Positions 49,936-59,153 are shown, counted from the first letter of the stretch. The stretch is 64,000 nt of DNA from Mesorhizobium sp. M3A.F.Ca.ET.080.04.2.1 (GCF_003952525.1 NZ_CP034451.1:2976001-3040000); one strand, 5' to 3'. The notes: a model not told the origin generated them from the sequence alone. Numbers and translations: made by a program.

Positions 49936-51291
49936 ATGAAGAAGATGCTTCTCTTGGGTGCCGCGTTCGCCGCACTCGCCCTCAGCCTGCCGGCGCATGC
50001 CGAGCTGAAGTTCAAGCCGGGCGAGGACCCGCGCTTCCACTGGGCAAATTACGACGACCTCAAGAAAGTCGACCTCAAGGGCGAAACGCTGACGATCTTC
50101 GGGCCGTGGCGCGGCGAAGACGAGACCTTGGTGCGCACCGTTCTCGAATATTTCCAGGAGGCCACCGGCGCCGAGATCAAATATTCCTCGTCCGAAAATT
50201 ACGAACAGCAGATCGTCATCGACACCCAGGCCGGCAGCCCTCCCAATATCGCCGTTCTGCCGCAGCCCGGCCTCATCCAGGACCTGGCCTCCAAGGGCCT
50301 GCTGACGCCGCTCGGCGACGACACCGCCAAGTGGATCAAGGACAATTACGGCGCCGGCCAGTCCTGGGTCGACCTCGGCACGTTCAAGGACAAGGACGGC
50401 AAGCCCGGCTTCTTCGCCTTCCCTTACAAAGCCGACGTGAAATCGTTGGTCTGGTACTCGCCGGACAATTTCGAGGAAGCCGGCTACAAGGTGCCGAAGA
50501 CGCAGGAAGAACTCGCCGACCTCGAGAAGAAGATCATCGCCGACGGCGGCAAGCCGTGGTGCATCGGTCTCGGTTCGGGCGGCGCCACCGGCTGGCCGGC
50601 GACCGACTGGGTCGAAGACATCATGCTGCGCACGCAGACCCCCGATGTCTACGACAAGTGGGTGAAGAACGAGATCCCCTTCAACGATCCGGCCGTGGTC
50701 AATGCCATCGACATTTTCGGCAAGATCGCCACGGACGACAAGATGGTCGACGGCGGCGCCAAGGCGGTCGCGGCGACCGACTTCCGCGACAGCCCGAAGG
50801 GCCTCTTCGCGGTGCCGCCGAAATGCTACCTGCATCACCAGGCCTCGTTCATCCCGACCTTCTTCCCGGAAGGCACCAAGCTCGGTCAGGACGCGGACTT
50901 CTTCTACTTCCCGCCCTATGCCTCCAAGCCCGATCTCGGCACGCCCGTGCTCGGCGCCGGAACGCTGGCCATGATCACCAAGGACTCCAAGGCGGCGCGC
51001 GCCTTCATCGAATTCCTGAAGATGCCGCTGGCGCATGAGATCTGGATGGCGCAGGGCGGCTTCGTGACGCCGTTCAAGGCGGTCAACAAGGAAGCCTATG
51101 CCAGCGACGCGCTGAAAAAGCAGGGCGATATCCTGGCCAACGCCTCGACCTTCCGCTTCGACGGCTCGGACCTGATGCCCGGCAAGATCGGCGCGGGCTC
51201 CTTCTGGACCGGCATGATCGACCTGGTCGGCGGCAAGTCCGCCCAGGACGTCGCCACCGACATCCAGAAGAGCTGGGATGCTATCAAGTAG
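49936..51291 (+). CDS. aglE: Alpha-glucoside ABC transporter substrate-binding protein
   Basis: Periplasmic binding protein of 451 residues for alpha-glucosides (sucrose, maltose, trehalose in Sinorhizobium). Signal peptide KKMLLLGAAFAALALSLPAHA; then SBP_bac_1-type features (LTIFGPWRGEDETLVRTVLEYFQEATGAEI, WYSPDNFEEAGYKVPKTQEEL, LGTPVLGAGTLAMITKDSKAARAFIEFL). GGGAGGAACAGCG precedes the ATG. First gene of aglEFGAK and the most highly expressed part by analogy, with a hairpin behind it. Confidence 0.92.
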   Translation: MKKMLLLGAAFAALALSLPAHAELKFKPGEDPRFHWANYDDLKKVDLKGETLTIFGPWRGEDETLVRTVLEYFQEATGAEIKYSSSENYEQQIVIDTQAGSPPNIAVLPQPGLIQDLASKGLLTPLGDDTAKWIKDNYGAGQSWVDLGTFKDKDGKPGFFAFPYKADVKSLVWYSPDNFEEAGYKVPKTQEELADLEKKIIADGGKPWCIGLGSGGATGWPATDWVEDIMLRTQTPDVYDKWVKNEIPFNDPAVVNAIDIFGKIATDDKMVDGGAKAVAATDFRDSPKGLFAVPPKCYLHHQASFIPTFFPEGTKLGQDADFFYFPPYASKPDLGTPVLGAGTLAMITKDSKAARAFIEFLKMPLAHEIWMAQGGFVTPFKAVNKEAYASDALKKQGDILANASTFRFDGSDLMPGKIGAGSFWTGMIDLVGGKSAQDVATDIQKSWDAIK

Positions 51292-51336
51292 GCCGCCGGT
51301 GGCGACCTGACGCTAGACCTTCCTGATCCTCCTACT

Positions 51337-51360
51337 GGATCCGGGCTACGGCCCGGATCC
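51337..51360. terminator. Perfect 10-bp intercistronic hairpin between aglE and aglF
   Basis: GGATCCGGGC/GCCCGGATCC with a TACG tetraloop, no T-run following. It lies in the 186-base gap between aglE and aglF. Such stem-loops protect the binding-protein mRNA or lower the expression of the permease genes in sugar transport operons; that role is inferred here. Confidence 0.6.
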
Positions 51361-51477
51361 GACCGGCAATGGACGCCGGACCGGTTTGCGTTCGCTCGTT
51401 CCGAATAAACTGAATCGGCGCATCCTTATCGCCAGGGCTGCTTCGGCCCGGCCGATCATGCGCAGGGAGAGGGACCC

Positions 51478-52491
51478 ATGGCGGCTCAGATTTTCTCGGC
51501 CATATTCGTCATCATCATCGGCGTCGGCGGCTGTGTCGCCTATTTCTGGGGCGCCAACAAACTGCTCGACATCATCTTCCCCTCGCGCGGGGTCTCGGGC
51601 ACCGCGGCGGTCGACAATCTGCGCCGGCAGGGGCTGGTGCGGCCGTGGCTGTTCGTCGGCCCGGCGATGATCATCCTGACCATCTACCTGATCTATCCGG
51701 TGATCGAGACGTTGCGGCTCTCCTTCCTCGACCGCAGCGGCGCCAACTTCGTCGGCCTCGCCAACTACGAATGGGCGTTCGGCGATCACGATTTCCGCAA
51801 CTCCATCCTGAACAACGTGCTGTGGCTGGCGGTGGTGCCGGCGGCCTGTACCTTTCTCGGGCTGATCATTGCCGTGCTCACCGACAAGATCTGGTGGGGT
51901 ACGATCGCCAAGAGCCTGATCTTCCTGCCTCTCGCCATCTCCTTCGTCGGCGCCAGCGTGATCTGGAAGTTCATCTACGAGTATCGCGGCGAGGGGCAGG
52001 TCCAGATCGGCCTGCTCAACGCGATCATCCAGTATTTCGGCGGCCAGCCGCAGGTCTGGATCTCACTGCCGTTCTGGAACAACTTCTTCCTGATGATCAT
52101 CCTGATCTGGATCCAGACCGGCTTCGCCATGGTGATCCTGTCGTCAGCGCTGCGCGGCATTCCGGAAGAGACGCTGGAGGCCGCGGTGATCGACGGCGCC
52201 AATCCGTTCCAGATCTTCTGGAAGATCATGGTGCCGCAGATCTGGGGCACCATCGCTGTCGTCTGGACCACCATCACCATCCTGGTGCTCAAGGTGTTCG
52301 ACATCGTGCTGACGATGACCAACGGCCAATGGAACAGCCAGGTGCTGGCCAATCTGATGTTCGACTGGATGTTCCGCGGCGGCGGCGATTTCGGCCGCGG
52401 CGCCACGATCGCCATCATCATCATGATCGCGGTCATTCCGATCATGGTCTGGAACATCCGCCAGGCCAACAAAGAGACGGGAGGGCACTAA
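51478..52491 (+). CDS. aglF: Alpha-glucoside ABC transporter permease
   Basis: Inner-membrane permease of the MalF type, 337 residues, with an N-terminal membrane helix followed by a cytoplasmic stretch before the main helices. EAA motif LEAAVIDGANPFQIFWKIMVPQIWG near residue 235. GGGAGAGGGACCC precedes the ATG. Works with AglG and the ATPase AglK. Start separated by 186 bases from aglE, and next gene by a single base. Confidence 0.92.
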   Translation: MAAQIFSAIFVIIIGVGGCVAYFWGANKLLDIIFPSRGVSGTAAVDNLRRQGLVRPWLFVGPAMIILTIYLIYPVIETLRLSFLDRSGANFVGLANYEWAFGDHDFRNSILNNVLWLAVVPAACTFLGLIIAVLTDKIWWGTIAKSLIFLPLAISFVGASVIWKFIYEYRGEGQVQIGLLNAIIQYFGGQPQVWISLPFWNNFFLMIILIWIQTGFAMVILSSALRGIPEETLEAAVIDGANPFQIFWKIMVPQIWGTIAVVWTTITILVLKVFDIVLTMTNGQWNSQVLANLMFDWMFRGGGDFGRGATIAIIIMIAVIPIMVWNIRQANKETGGH

Positions 52492-52492
52492 G

Positions 52493-53647
52493 ATGTCCGC
52501 CAAGACCGGAAAGTCCTTCGCCAGCCGCTTCGGCGTCCACATCGCGGTCCTCGTCTTCGTCGTGATCTGGACCATCCCGACGCTCGGGATCCTTGTTTCG
52601 TCGCTGCGCGACAAGGACCAGATCATCGCCTCGGGTTGGTGGAATTCCTTCGCCAGTTCCAGCCAGACCGAGGCCGGCCGCCTGCCGGCCGCCTCGGCGC
52701 AGGTGCAGAAGGACGGCAAGTATGTCATCGAAGGCAACATCTTCGGCGACGGCCCCAAGCGCGACATCAGCGCCTTCGGCGTCAAGGCGGCAGCGCCGAC
52801 GCAATACGCCGCCGGCACGGCGGCCGATCTCGGCGAGGGCGTGACGTTGCAGGTGAACGCCGACGGCGGTTTCGTGCTTGCCTCGCCGAAAGCCTTCGAG
52901 GGCGAGCGCGGCCAGCGCGTCTATTTCGCCTCTTCGGCGCCGCCGAAATTCACCACCGACAATTATGACGCCGTGCTGTTTTCGGAAGGCATCGGCCGCT
53001 CGTTCATGAACTCGCTGACGGTCACCATCCCCGCGACCGTGATTCCGATCCTGATTGCGGCCTTCGCGGCTTACGCGCTGGCCTGGATGCGCTTTCCGGG
53101 CCGCGCGCTGCTGATCGCCGTCATCATCGGCCTGCTGGTGGTGCCGCTGCAGATGTCGCTGATCCCGCTGCTCAAGCTCTATAACGGCGTCGGCGCCTTC
53201 TTCGGCGTGCCGTCGAAGACCTATCTCGGCATCTGGCTGGCCCATACCGGCTTCGGCCTGCCCTTCGCCATCTACCTCTTGCGCAGCTATATCGCGGGTC
53301 TGCCCCGCGAGATCATGGAATCGGCCCGCATCGACGGCGCCAGCGATTTCGAGATCTTCGTCAAGATCGTGCTGCCGCTGTCGTTCCCGGTGCTCGCTTC
53401 ATTCGCCATCTTCCAATTCCTGTGGGTATGGAACGATCTGCTGGTGGCGATGGTTTTCCTCGGCACGGCACCCGACCAGATCGTGCTGACGGCGAAGCTC
53501 AATGCGCTGCTCGGTTCGCGCGGCGGCAATTGGGAAATCCTCACGACCTCGGCCTTCGTGACCATCATCGTGCCGCTGATCGTGTTCTTCTCGCTGCAGC
53601 GCTATTTCGTGCGCGGGCTGCTTGCTGGCTCGGTGAAAGGAGGTTGA
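52493..53647 (+). CDS. aglG: Alpha-glucoside ABC transporter permease with large periplasmic loop
   Basis: MalG-type permease of 384 residues, longer than the usual ~280 because about 100 residues (around 50-150, KDGKYVIEGNIFGDGPKRDI...) form a periplasmic insertion after the first helix. EAA motif MESARIDGASDFEIFVKIVLPLSFP. The insertion is typical of AglG in rhizobia. The gene starts one base after aglF and ends five bases before aglA. Confidence 0.92.
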   Translation: MSAKTGKSFASRFGVHIAVLVFVVIWTIPTLGILVSSLRDKDQIIASGWWNSFASSSQTEAGRLPAASAQVQKDGKYVIEGNIFGDGPKRDISAFGVKAAAPTQYAAGTAADLGEGVTLQVNADGGFVLASPKAFEGERGQRVYFASSAPPKFTTDNYDAVLFSEGIGRSFMNSLTVTIPATVIPILIAAFAAYALAWMRFPGRALLIAVIIGLLVVPLQMSLIPLLKLYNGVGAFFGVPSKTYLGIWLAHTGFGLPFAIYLLRSYIAGLPREIMESARIDGASDFEIFVKIVLPLSFPVLASFAIFQFLWVWNDLLVAMVFLGTAPDQIVLTAKLNALLGSRGGNWEILTTSAFVTIIVPLIVFFSLQRYFVRGLLAGSVKGG

Positions 53648-53651
53648 GACA

Positions 53652-55316
53652 ATGCAATCGGCTTTGAAGGCGACTTCGAGACCAGACCCCGCTGTCGACC
53701 GCGACTGGTGGCGGGGGGCGGTGATCTACCAGATCTACCCGCGCTCCTATCAGGACTCCAACGACGACGGCATCGGCGACCTGAAAGGCATTGTGCGGCG
53801 GCTGCCCTACATCGCCTCGCTCGGCGTCGACGCCATCTGGATCTCGCCCTTCTTCAAATCGCCGATGCGGGATTTCGGCTACGACGTGTCGGATTATTGC
53901 GACGTCGATCCGATGTTCGGCACGCTCGCCGATTTCGGTGCGCTGGTGGCGGAAGCCCACCGGCTCGGCCTCAAGGTGATGATCGACGAGGTGCTGTCGC
54001 ACACCGCCGACATCCATCCGTGGTTCAAGGAAAGCCGCTCGAGCCGCGGCAACCCCAAGGCCGACTGGTATGTCTGGGCCGACGCGAAGCCCGACGGCAC
54101 GCCGCCCACCAACTGGCTGTCGATCTTCGGCGGCTCGGCCTGGCAGTGGGACACCAGCCGCCAGCAATATTACATGCACAATTTCCTGGCCGAGCAGCCG
54201 GACCTCAACTTCCACAACGCCGAAGTCCAGGACGCGCTGCTCGACGTCACCCGCTTCTGGCTCGAGCGCGGCGTCGACGGCTTCCGGCTCGACACCATCA
54301 ACTTCTATTTCCACAGCCAGGGACTGGAGGACAATCCGCCGCTGCCGCCGGAAGAGCGCAACGACCAGACGGCGCCGGCGGTAAACCCTTACAACTACCA
54401 GGACCATATCTACGACAAGAGCCGGCCGGAGAATCTCGGCTTCCTCGAGCGGTTCCGCGCGCTGCTCGAGCAATATCCGGCCCAGGCCGCCGTCGGTGAG
54501 GTCGGCGACTCCCAGCGCGGACTGGAAGTGGTCGCCGCGTATACGGCCGGCGGCAAGCGCGTGCACATGTGCTATTCATTCGACTTCCTGGCGCCCGAGA
54601 AGATCAGCGCCGCCAAGGTGCGCACGGTGCTGGAAGCCTTCGGCAAGGTCGCCACCGACGGCTGGTCGTGCTGGGCCTTCTCCAACCATGACGTTATGCG
54701 TCCGGCATCGCGCTGGGCTGCCGACGAGGCCGATCCGACCGCCTATCTCAAGGTGATCTCGGCGCTGTTGATGTCGCTGCGCGGATCGGTCTGCATCTAC
54801 CAGGGCGAAGAGCTCGGCCTCGGCGAGGCGGAACTTCAATTCGAAGACCTGCAGGATCCCTACGGCATTCGCTTCTGGCCGGAATTCAAGGGTCGCGACG
54901 GCTGCCGCACGCCGATGGTGTGGGATGCAACCGCAAAGAACGCCGGTTTCTCGGGCGCAAAGCCCTGGCTGCCAGTGCCGGACAAGCACCTGTCGCAAGC
55001 GGTCAACGTGCAGCAGGGCGACCCGAACTCGCTGCTCGAGCATTACCGGCGCTTTCTTGCCTTCCGGCGCCAGCACCCGGCGCTTGCCAAGGGCGACATG
55101 GAGTTCATCGCAAGCGATGGCGACACCGTTGCCTTCACCCGCCGCGAGGGCAATGAGCGCATCGCCTGCGTCTTCAACCTCGGCAGCAAGCCTGCCGAGG
55201 TCGATCTCGGCAAAGCCACGCTGAAGCCCTTGTCGGGACACGGCTTTTCGGGACAGACTGGCTCAGGGCCCATCCGCCTCGGCGGCTATGGCGCCTGGTT
55301 CGGGCGTATCGACTGA
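53652..55316 (+). CDS. aglA: Alpha-glucosidase, GH13 family
   Basis: Cytoplasmic alpha-glucosidase of 554 residues that hydrolyses the imported alpha-glucosides. Catalytic residues of the GH13 barrel: nucleophile D214 (GFRLDTINF), acid/base E283 (VGEVGD) and the transition-state stabiliser D347 (FSNHD). The N-terminal YPRSYQDSNDDGIGDLKGI is the classical start of the barrel. No signal peptide. Sits inside the transporter operon between aglG and aglK, as in S. meliloti. Confidence 0.94.
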   Translation: MQSALKATSRPDPAVDRDWWRGAVIYQIYPRSYQDSNDDGIGDLKGIVRRLPYIASLGVDAIWISPFFKSPMRDFGYDVSDYCDVDPMFGTLADFGALVAEAHRLGLKVMIDEVLSHTADIHPWFKESRSSRGNPKADWYVWADAKPDGTPPTNWLSIFGGSAWQWDTSRQQYYMHNFLAEQPDLNFHNAEVQDALLDVTRFWLERGVDGFRLDTINFYFHSQGLEDNPPLPPEERNDQTAPAVNPYNYQDHIYDKSRPENLGFLERFRALLEQYPAQAAVGEVGDSQRGLEVVAAYTAGGKRVHMCYSFDFLAPEKISAAKVRTVLEAFGKVATDGWSCWAFSNHDVMRPASRWAADEADPTAYLKVISALLMSLRGSVCIYQGEELGLGEAELQFEDLQDPYGIRFWPEFKGRDGCRTPMVWDATAKNAGFSGAKPWLPVPDKHLSQAVNVQQGDPNSLLEHYRRFLAFRRQHPALAKGDMEFIASDGDTVAFTRREGNERIACVFNLGSKPAEVDLGKATLKPLSGHGFSGQTGSGPIRLGGYGAWFGRID

Positions 55317-55347
55317 GTTTGCAACAGACAACTGGGAGGACGAAATC

Positions 55348-56460
55348 ATGGCCGATGTCACGCTGAACCAGGTGCAGAAATCCTACGGCAACATCCACAT
55401 TCTCCACGGCATCGACCTCGACATCAAATCGGGCGAGTTCATCGTCTTCGTCGGACCGTCGGGCTGCGGCAAGTCGACCCTGCTGCGATCGATTGCCGGG
55501 CTCGAGGAGATCACCTCGGGCGTGCTGCAGATCGACGGCGAGGTGGTGAACGACGTGCCGCCGTCGAAGCGCGGCATCGCGATGGTGTTTCAATCCTATG
55601 CGCTCTATCCGCATATGACGGTCTACGACAACATGGCCTTCTCGATGAAAATCGGAAAGGAGAGCAAGGCCGAGATCGACAAGCGGGTGCGCCAAGCCGC
55701 CGAAATCCTGCAGCTCACCAAATATCTCGACCGGCTGCCCAAGGCGATGTCGGGCGGCCAGCGTCAGCGCGTCGCCATCGGCCGCGCGATCGTGCGCAAT
55801 CCGAAGGTGTTCCTGTTCGACGAGCCGCTGTCGAACCTCGACGCCGCACTGCGCGTCGCCACCCGCATCGAGATCGCCAAGCTCAAGGAATCGATGCCCA
55901 ACACGACGATGATCTACGTCACCCACGACCAGGTCGAGGCGATGACGCTGGCGGACCGGATCGTGGTGTTGAAGGAGGGCCGCATCGAGCAGGTCGGTAC
56001 GCCGATGGAGCTCTACAAATGCCCGGGCAATCTGTTCGTCGCCCAGTTCATCGGCTCGCCGGCGATGAACATCCTGCCGGCGAAGATCGAGAGAGCCGGC
56101 AACCCGACCCTGGTCAGCCATGTCGGCGAGCGCAAGGCGACGGTGCCGATCGCCACGCCCGCCTCGGCGAGTGGCACGGCGGTGAGCTTCGGCGTGCGGC
56201 CGGAGGATCTCGCGATCGCGACCGGCACCGATTATCTGTTCGAGGGCAAGGTCGACTATATCGAGCAGCTCGGCGAGGTTCAGCTCGTCTATGTCGATAT
56301 CGGCCGTGCCGACCTGCCGCTGGTAGCCAAGCTGCCCGGCAATGTCGAGGTCAAGCGGGGCGAGACGCTGCGGCTGAACGCGAGCGCCGGCGACCTGCAC
56401 ATCTTCGACGCAGACGGCCATTCCTTCACGCTGCATCGGCCTGAGGCGAAGGCGGCCTGA
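55348..56460 (+). CDS. aglK: Alpha-glucoside ABC transporter ATP-binding protein
   Basis: MalK-type ATPase of 370 residues. Walker A GPSGCGKST (36-44), Q-loop FQSYALYPHM, signature MSGGQRQRVAIG, Walker B VFLFDEPLSNLD, H-loop TMIYVTHDQ, then C-terminal TOBE-like regulatory domains (VSFGVRPEDLAI). ACTGGGAGGACGAAATC precedes the ATG. Last gene of aglEFGAK. It may serve other sugar transporters as well, as MalK-type ATPases can. Confidence 0.94.
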   Translation: MADVTLNQVQKSYGNIHILHGIDLDIKSGEFIVFVGPSGCGKSTLLRSIAGLEEITSGVLQIDGEVVNDVPPSKRGIAMVFQSYALYPHMTVYDNMAFSMKIGKESKAEIDKRVRQAAEILQLTKYLDRLPKAMSGGQRQRVAIGRAIVRNPKVFLFDEPLSNLDAALRVATRIEIAKLKESMPNTTMIYVTHDQVEAMTLADRIVVLKEGRIEQVGTPMELYKCPGNLFVAQFIGSPAMNILPAKIERAGNPTLVSHVGERKATVPIATPASASGTAVSFGVRPEDLAIATGTDYLFEGKVDYIEQLGEVQLVYVDIGRADLPLVAKLPGNVEVKRGETLRLNASAGDLHIFDADGHSFTLHRPEAKAA

Positions 56461-56556
56461 CGTCGCCGATTGCGGCGGGAGCCGCATCCTGTCCGGCTAA
56501 AACAAAGAGCGGCGAGCCAGGCCCGCCGCTCCGATTGGTGCACTGTCCAGGGTCGG

Positions 56557-56787
56557 TCAGCGGCCGAAGAGATTGCGGTCGCTGCCCTGCTGGGCCGACT
56601 TATGCACGTCGCCAGACGTGTTCAGCAGCTTGTAGACCGGCGAGTCGGAACCGACCGACGAGGTGCGCGTGGTGTCGACCGTGGCGGCCGGCTGATCGGC
56701 GCCCTTGGCGCCGTAGTTGTCGCTGGCCGCGAAGGCCGCGCTGGAAACGGCCAGAAGGGCGGCCGTGGCAAGAACAATCTTCTTCAT
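56557..56787 (-). CDS. Small exported DUF680-like protein
   Basis: A 76-residue exported protein: signal peptide MKKIVLATAALLAVSSAAFA, then SDNYGAKGADQPAATVDTTRTSSVGSD and the end SAQQGSDRNLFGR. AGGAG lies seven bases before the ATG. The pattern (signal, S-D-N-Y-G, V-D-x-x, R-N-L-F-G) matches DUF680, a family I know from Mesorhizobium; the next gene upstream is a paralogue with the same head and tail. Function unknown. Confidence 0.8.
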   Translation of the reverse strand: MKKIVLATAALLAVSSAAFAASDNYGAKGADQPAATVDTTRTSSVGSDSPVYKLLNTSGDVHKSAQQGSDRNLFGR

Positions 56788-56855
56788 TTTGCTACTCCTG
56801 AATTTCTTCAATCGACAGCAGCGGGCAAAGCCGCCAGCTGTCCGAAAAATCGCCG

Positions 56856-57062
56856 TCAGTTGTTGCCGAAGAGGTTGCGATCGGCGCCCTGGGTCACACC
56901 CTGCTGGGCGGCGGGCTCGGACTTCCTGATCGAAGCGGTGTAGGAGCTGTCGACGGCGACAGCCTGCTGATCGGCACCCTTGGAACCGTAATTGTCGCTG
57001 CCGGCGACGGCGCTGCCGGAAATTGCCAGAAGGGCGGCGGCAGCGAGAACAATCTTTTTCAT
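56856..57062 (-). CDS. Small exported DUF680-like protein, paralogue
   Basis: A 68-residue exported protein with signal MKKIVLAAAALLAISGSAVAG, then SDNYGSKGADQQAVAVDSSYTASI and the end GADRNLFGNN. It shares signal, S-D-N-Y-G motif and C-terminal D-R-N-L-F-G with its neighbour, so the two arose by tandem duplication; the middle parts differ. GGAG stands seven to eight bases before the ATG. Sixty-eight bases separate the two genes. No known function; likely periplasmic. Confidence 0.8.
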   Translation of the reverse strand: MKKIVLAAAALLAISGSAVAGSDNYGSKGADQQAVAVDSSYTASIRKSEPAAQQGVTQGADRNLFGNN

Positions 57063-57344
57063 TTTTGGTACTCCAGTATCATTATTTCCGTCCGTCTAGC
57101 GGCGTGTCTTGGGAATGAATTCGCGTCGTTCGGACAGCCCCGATGTGGGTCAGCCGAATGGCCAATTCCAATCACGAAGTTGTTCCGGCTGGACCAAGAA
57201 TCCACATCTTGAAATTGTACCTGCGCCTCCCACCAATTCCAATTTTCGCTTTTGTTTCAATCCGTTGGTCAAGTTCGCGGTTTGGCTCACCGGCGGAGTC
57301 GCACCGCCGGTGTTCACCCGTCCTGCACGCTCCGTCAACAGAAA

Positions 57345-57360
57345 CGAACCGTTCGGTTCG
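57345..57360. promoter_or_regulatory. TetR-type operator-like inverted repeat CGAACCG-TT-CGGTTCG
   Basis: Two perfect 7-bp arms with a 2-base centre, followed on the plus strand by an AT-rich TTTTAGAAT that could be a -10 element. Length and symmetry fit TetR-family sites. No gene lies directly downstream on the plus strand, so it may be an orphan left after gene loss. Confidence 0.35.
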
Positions 57361-57471
57361 ATTTTAGAATGTGCTAATAGTCACTTTTGGATACCTTGCG
57401 CCGCCTTGAGGCCGCGTCCAGGCACGATGGCGGGCAAGCCGAGAGCATTCGGCCAGCGCCACATTGGGTGA

Positions 57472-57492
57472 CCTGCCGGCCGCACCGGCAGG
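57472..57492 (-). terminator. Hairpin behind the degP-like gene
   Basis: CCTGCCGG/CCGGCAGG (8-bp perfect stem, 5-base loop) 11 bases after the stop of the minus-strand protease gene. No clear T-run, so only a probable terminator. Confidence 0.45.
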
Positions 57493-57502
57493 CCTGCTCG
57501 CG

Positions 57503-58987
57503 TCAGCCTGCTGCGAAAGGAACGGCGATGAAGATCTGCGCGTCGCCGCGGTCGACCAGCAGCAGCACGGACCTTCTGCCCGACTTTCCGGCTTCCGCGA
57601 TCGCCTGGTTTGCCTGCCTGGCGCTCTTCACCGGCGTGCGGTCGACGCGTTCGACCACGGCTCCTCGCTGATTGTCGGCCAGGTTGAGCTGCTCGCGGAT
57701 ATCGGGCGTAAGATCGGTCAGGCCAAGGCCGAGCGAAGGCACGCGCAGGCCCTGTTCGGCCGACGGCTTGCCGCTGTCGCCATTGGACGCCGTCTTCTGG
57801 TCCTCGGTGTTGCGGCCGACATCGGCGGAGATCTGCATCACCTTGCCGTTGCGCCAGACGTTCACCGTTTCCTTGACGTCGGGAGAGACATCGGCGACGG
57901 CGCGTGACAGGTCCTTGGGGTCCTTGATCTCCTGGCCGGCGAAGCCGGTGATGACGTCCCCGGTCTCGATGCCCGCTTTGGCCGCCGGCGACCCGTCGGT
58001 GACCGCCGAGACCAGCGCGCCGCCGGGATGATCGAGACCGATCGCGCTGGCGACGTCCTGCGTCACCGGCTGGATCTGGACCCCGAGATAGCCATACTCG
58101 ATGTCGCCGCCCTTCATCAGCTTGGCGACGACCTTTTCGGCCTGATCCGAGGGGATGGCAAAGCCGACGCCGACGCTGCCGCCATTGGGCGAATAGATGG
58201 CGGTGTTGATGCCGATGACACGGCCGCTCACATCGACCAGCGGACCGCCGGAATTGCCGTGGTTGATCGGCGCGTCGATCTGGATGAAGTCGTCGAAAGG
58301 CCCGCTGTGCAGATCGCGCCCGCGCGCCGAGACGATGCCGGCGGTGACCGTGGTGCCGATGCCGAACGGATTGCCGATGGCCAGCACCTGGTCGCCGGTC
58401 ATCAGCTTGTCGGAATCGCCCCACTTCACTGTCGGCAATGGCTTGTCCGCCTTGATCTTCAGCACCGCCAGGTCGTTCTTGGCGTCATGGCCGACCAGCT
58501 TGGCGGGAAGCTCGGTGCCGTCGTCGAGCGTCACCTTGATCGAGGTCGCGCCGTCGACGACATGGTTGTTGGTGACGATGATGCCGTCGGAGCTGACGAT
58601 GAAGCCGGAGCCCAAGGCTTCGGCGCGCTGCGATTGCTGCGGCGGCGTCTTCGGCATTGGCATGCCCTGATCGCCGAAGAATTGCTGAAAATACTGGTCA
58701 AAGGGCGAATTGCCGTCGAAGGGCGAGCCCTCGCCCATCGCTTCGGGCTGCGCCTTCATGACCGTGGTGACCGTGACGACCGCCGGCTTGGTTGTGGCAA
58801 TGATCGGCGCGAAGGAGCCGTTCGGAGCCGTGATGCCGGGGACGGGCGTCTGGGTCGTCGCAGCCGCGTTGCTGAGACCGGCGTTGCCGCCGCTTTGCGC
58901 GAAGGTGACGACAACGGGCGAAATGATCAGCGCAGCGCCCAGCAGGGCGGCGACGCGATGTCTGCGAAGAATGCTTGATGGTGACAT
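57503..58987 (-). CDS. DegP/HtrA-family periplasmic serine protease
   Basis: A 494-residue Do-type protease/chaperone for envelope quality control. Signal or anchor helix at ~10-30 (VAALLGAALIISPVVVTFA), trypsin-like domain with H142 (TNNHVVDG), D172 (KNDLAVLK) and S246 (HGNSGGP), then two PDZ domains (YLGVQIQPVTQDVASAIGL and VPSLGLGLTDLTPDIREQL). The Q-rich insertion before GSGFIVSSDG is common in rhizobial copies. ATG 58987 is chosen; the longer frame to 59080 lacks a signal peptide. Gap to the upstream MBL gene is 166 bases. Confidence 0.92.
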   Translation of the reverse strand: MSPSSILRRHRVAALLGAALIISPVVVTFAQSGGNAGLSNAAATTQTPVPGITAPNGSFAPIIATTKPAVVTVTTVMKAQPEAMGEGSPFDGNSPFDQYFQQFFGDQGMPMPKTPPQQSQRAEALGSGFIVSSDGIIVTNNHVVDGATSIKVTLDDGTELPAKLVGHDAKNDLAVLKIKADKPLPTVKWGDSDKLMTGDQVLAIGNPFGIGTTVTAGIVSARGRDLHSGPFDDFIQIDAPINHGNSGGPLVDVSGRVIGINTAIYSPNGGSVGVGFAIPSDQAEKVVAKLMKGGDIEYGYLGVQIQPVTQDVASAIGLDHPGGALVSAVTDGSPAAKAGIETGDVITGFAGQEIKDPKDLSRAVADVSPDVKETVNVWRNGKVMQISADVGRNTEDQKTASNGDSGKPSAEQGLRVPSLGLGLTDLTPDIREQLNLADNQRGAVVERVDRTPVKSARQANQAIAEAGKSGRRSVLLLVDRGDAQIFIAVPFAAG

Positions 58988-59153
58988 GGTCGTTCTGTCC
59001 GGGCGAGAGTTGACGTTGCGCCGCGGGATTCTCGAGGCAGCCGTCGGCGTGTCGAGGACCGGGAATGCCCGTCTCGCCATGCAGGCGGCCGGCCTGATCG
59101 ACCGCCAAGCATGTAGGGTCCGGAATGGCCCGAATTAGGGTTTCGGCGTGACC

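Larger units (their letters stand above)
57063..57502. other. 440-base gene-free region
   Basis: Between the DUF680 pair and the degP-like gene. The short frames here lack ribosome-binding sites and coding character. It holds a 9-bp hairpin (CACCGGCGG/CCGCCGGTG, 57288-57312), an inverted repeat CGAACCG-TT-CGGTTCG (57345-57360) listed separately, and a hairpin behind degP. Confidence 0.6.

Noticed and set aside
57109..57471. Plus-strand frame of 120 codons in the gene-free region before the degP gene
   Set aside because: Codon use is irregular, no start signal, and it crosses a hairpin and a probable operator; no recognisable product.
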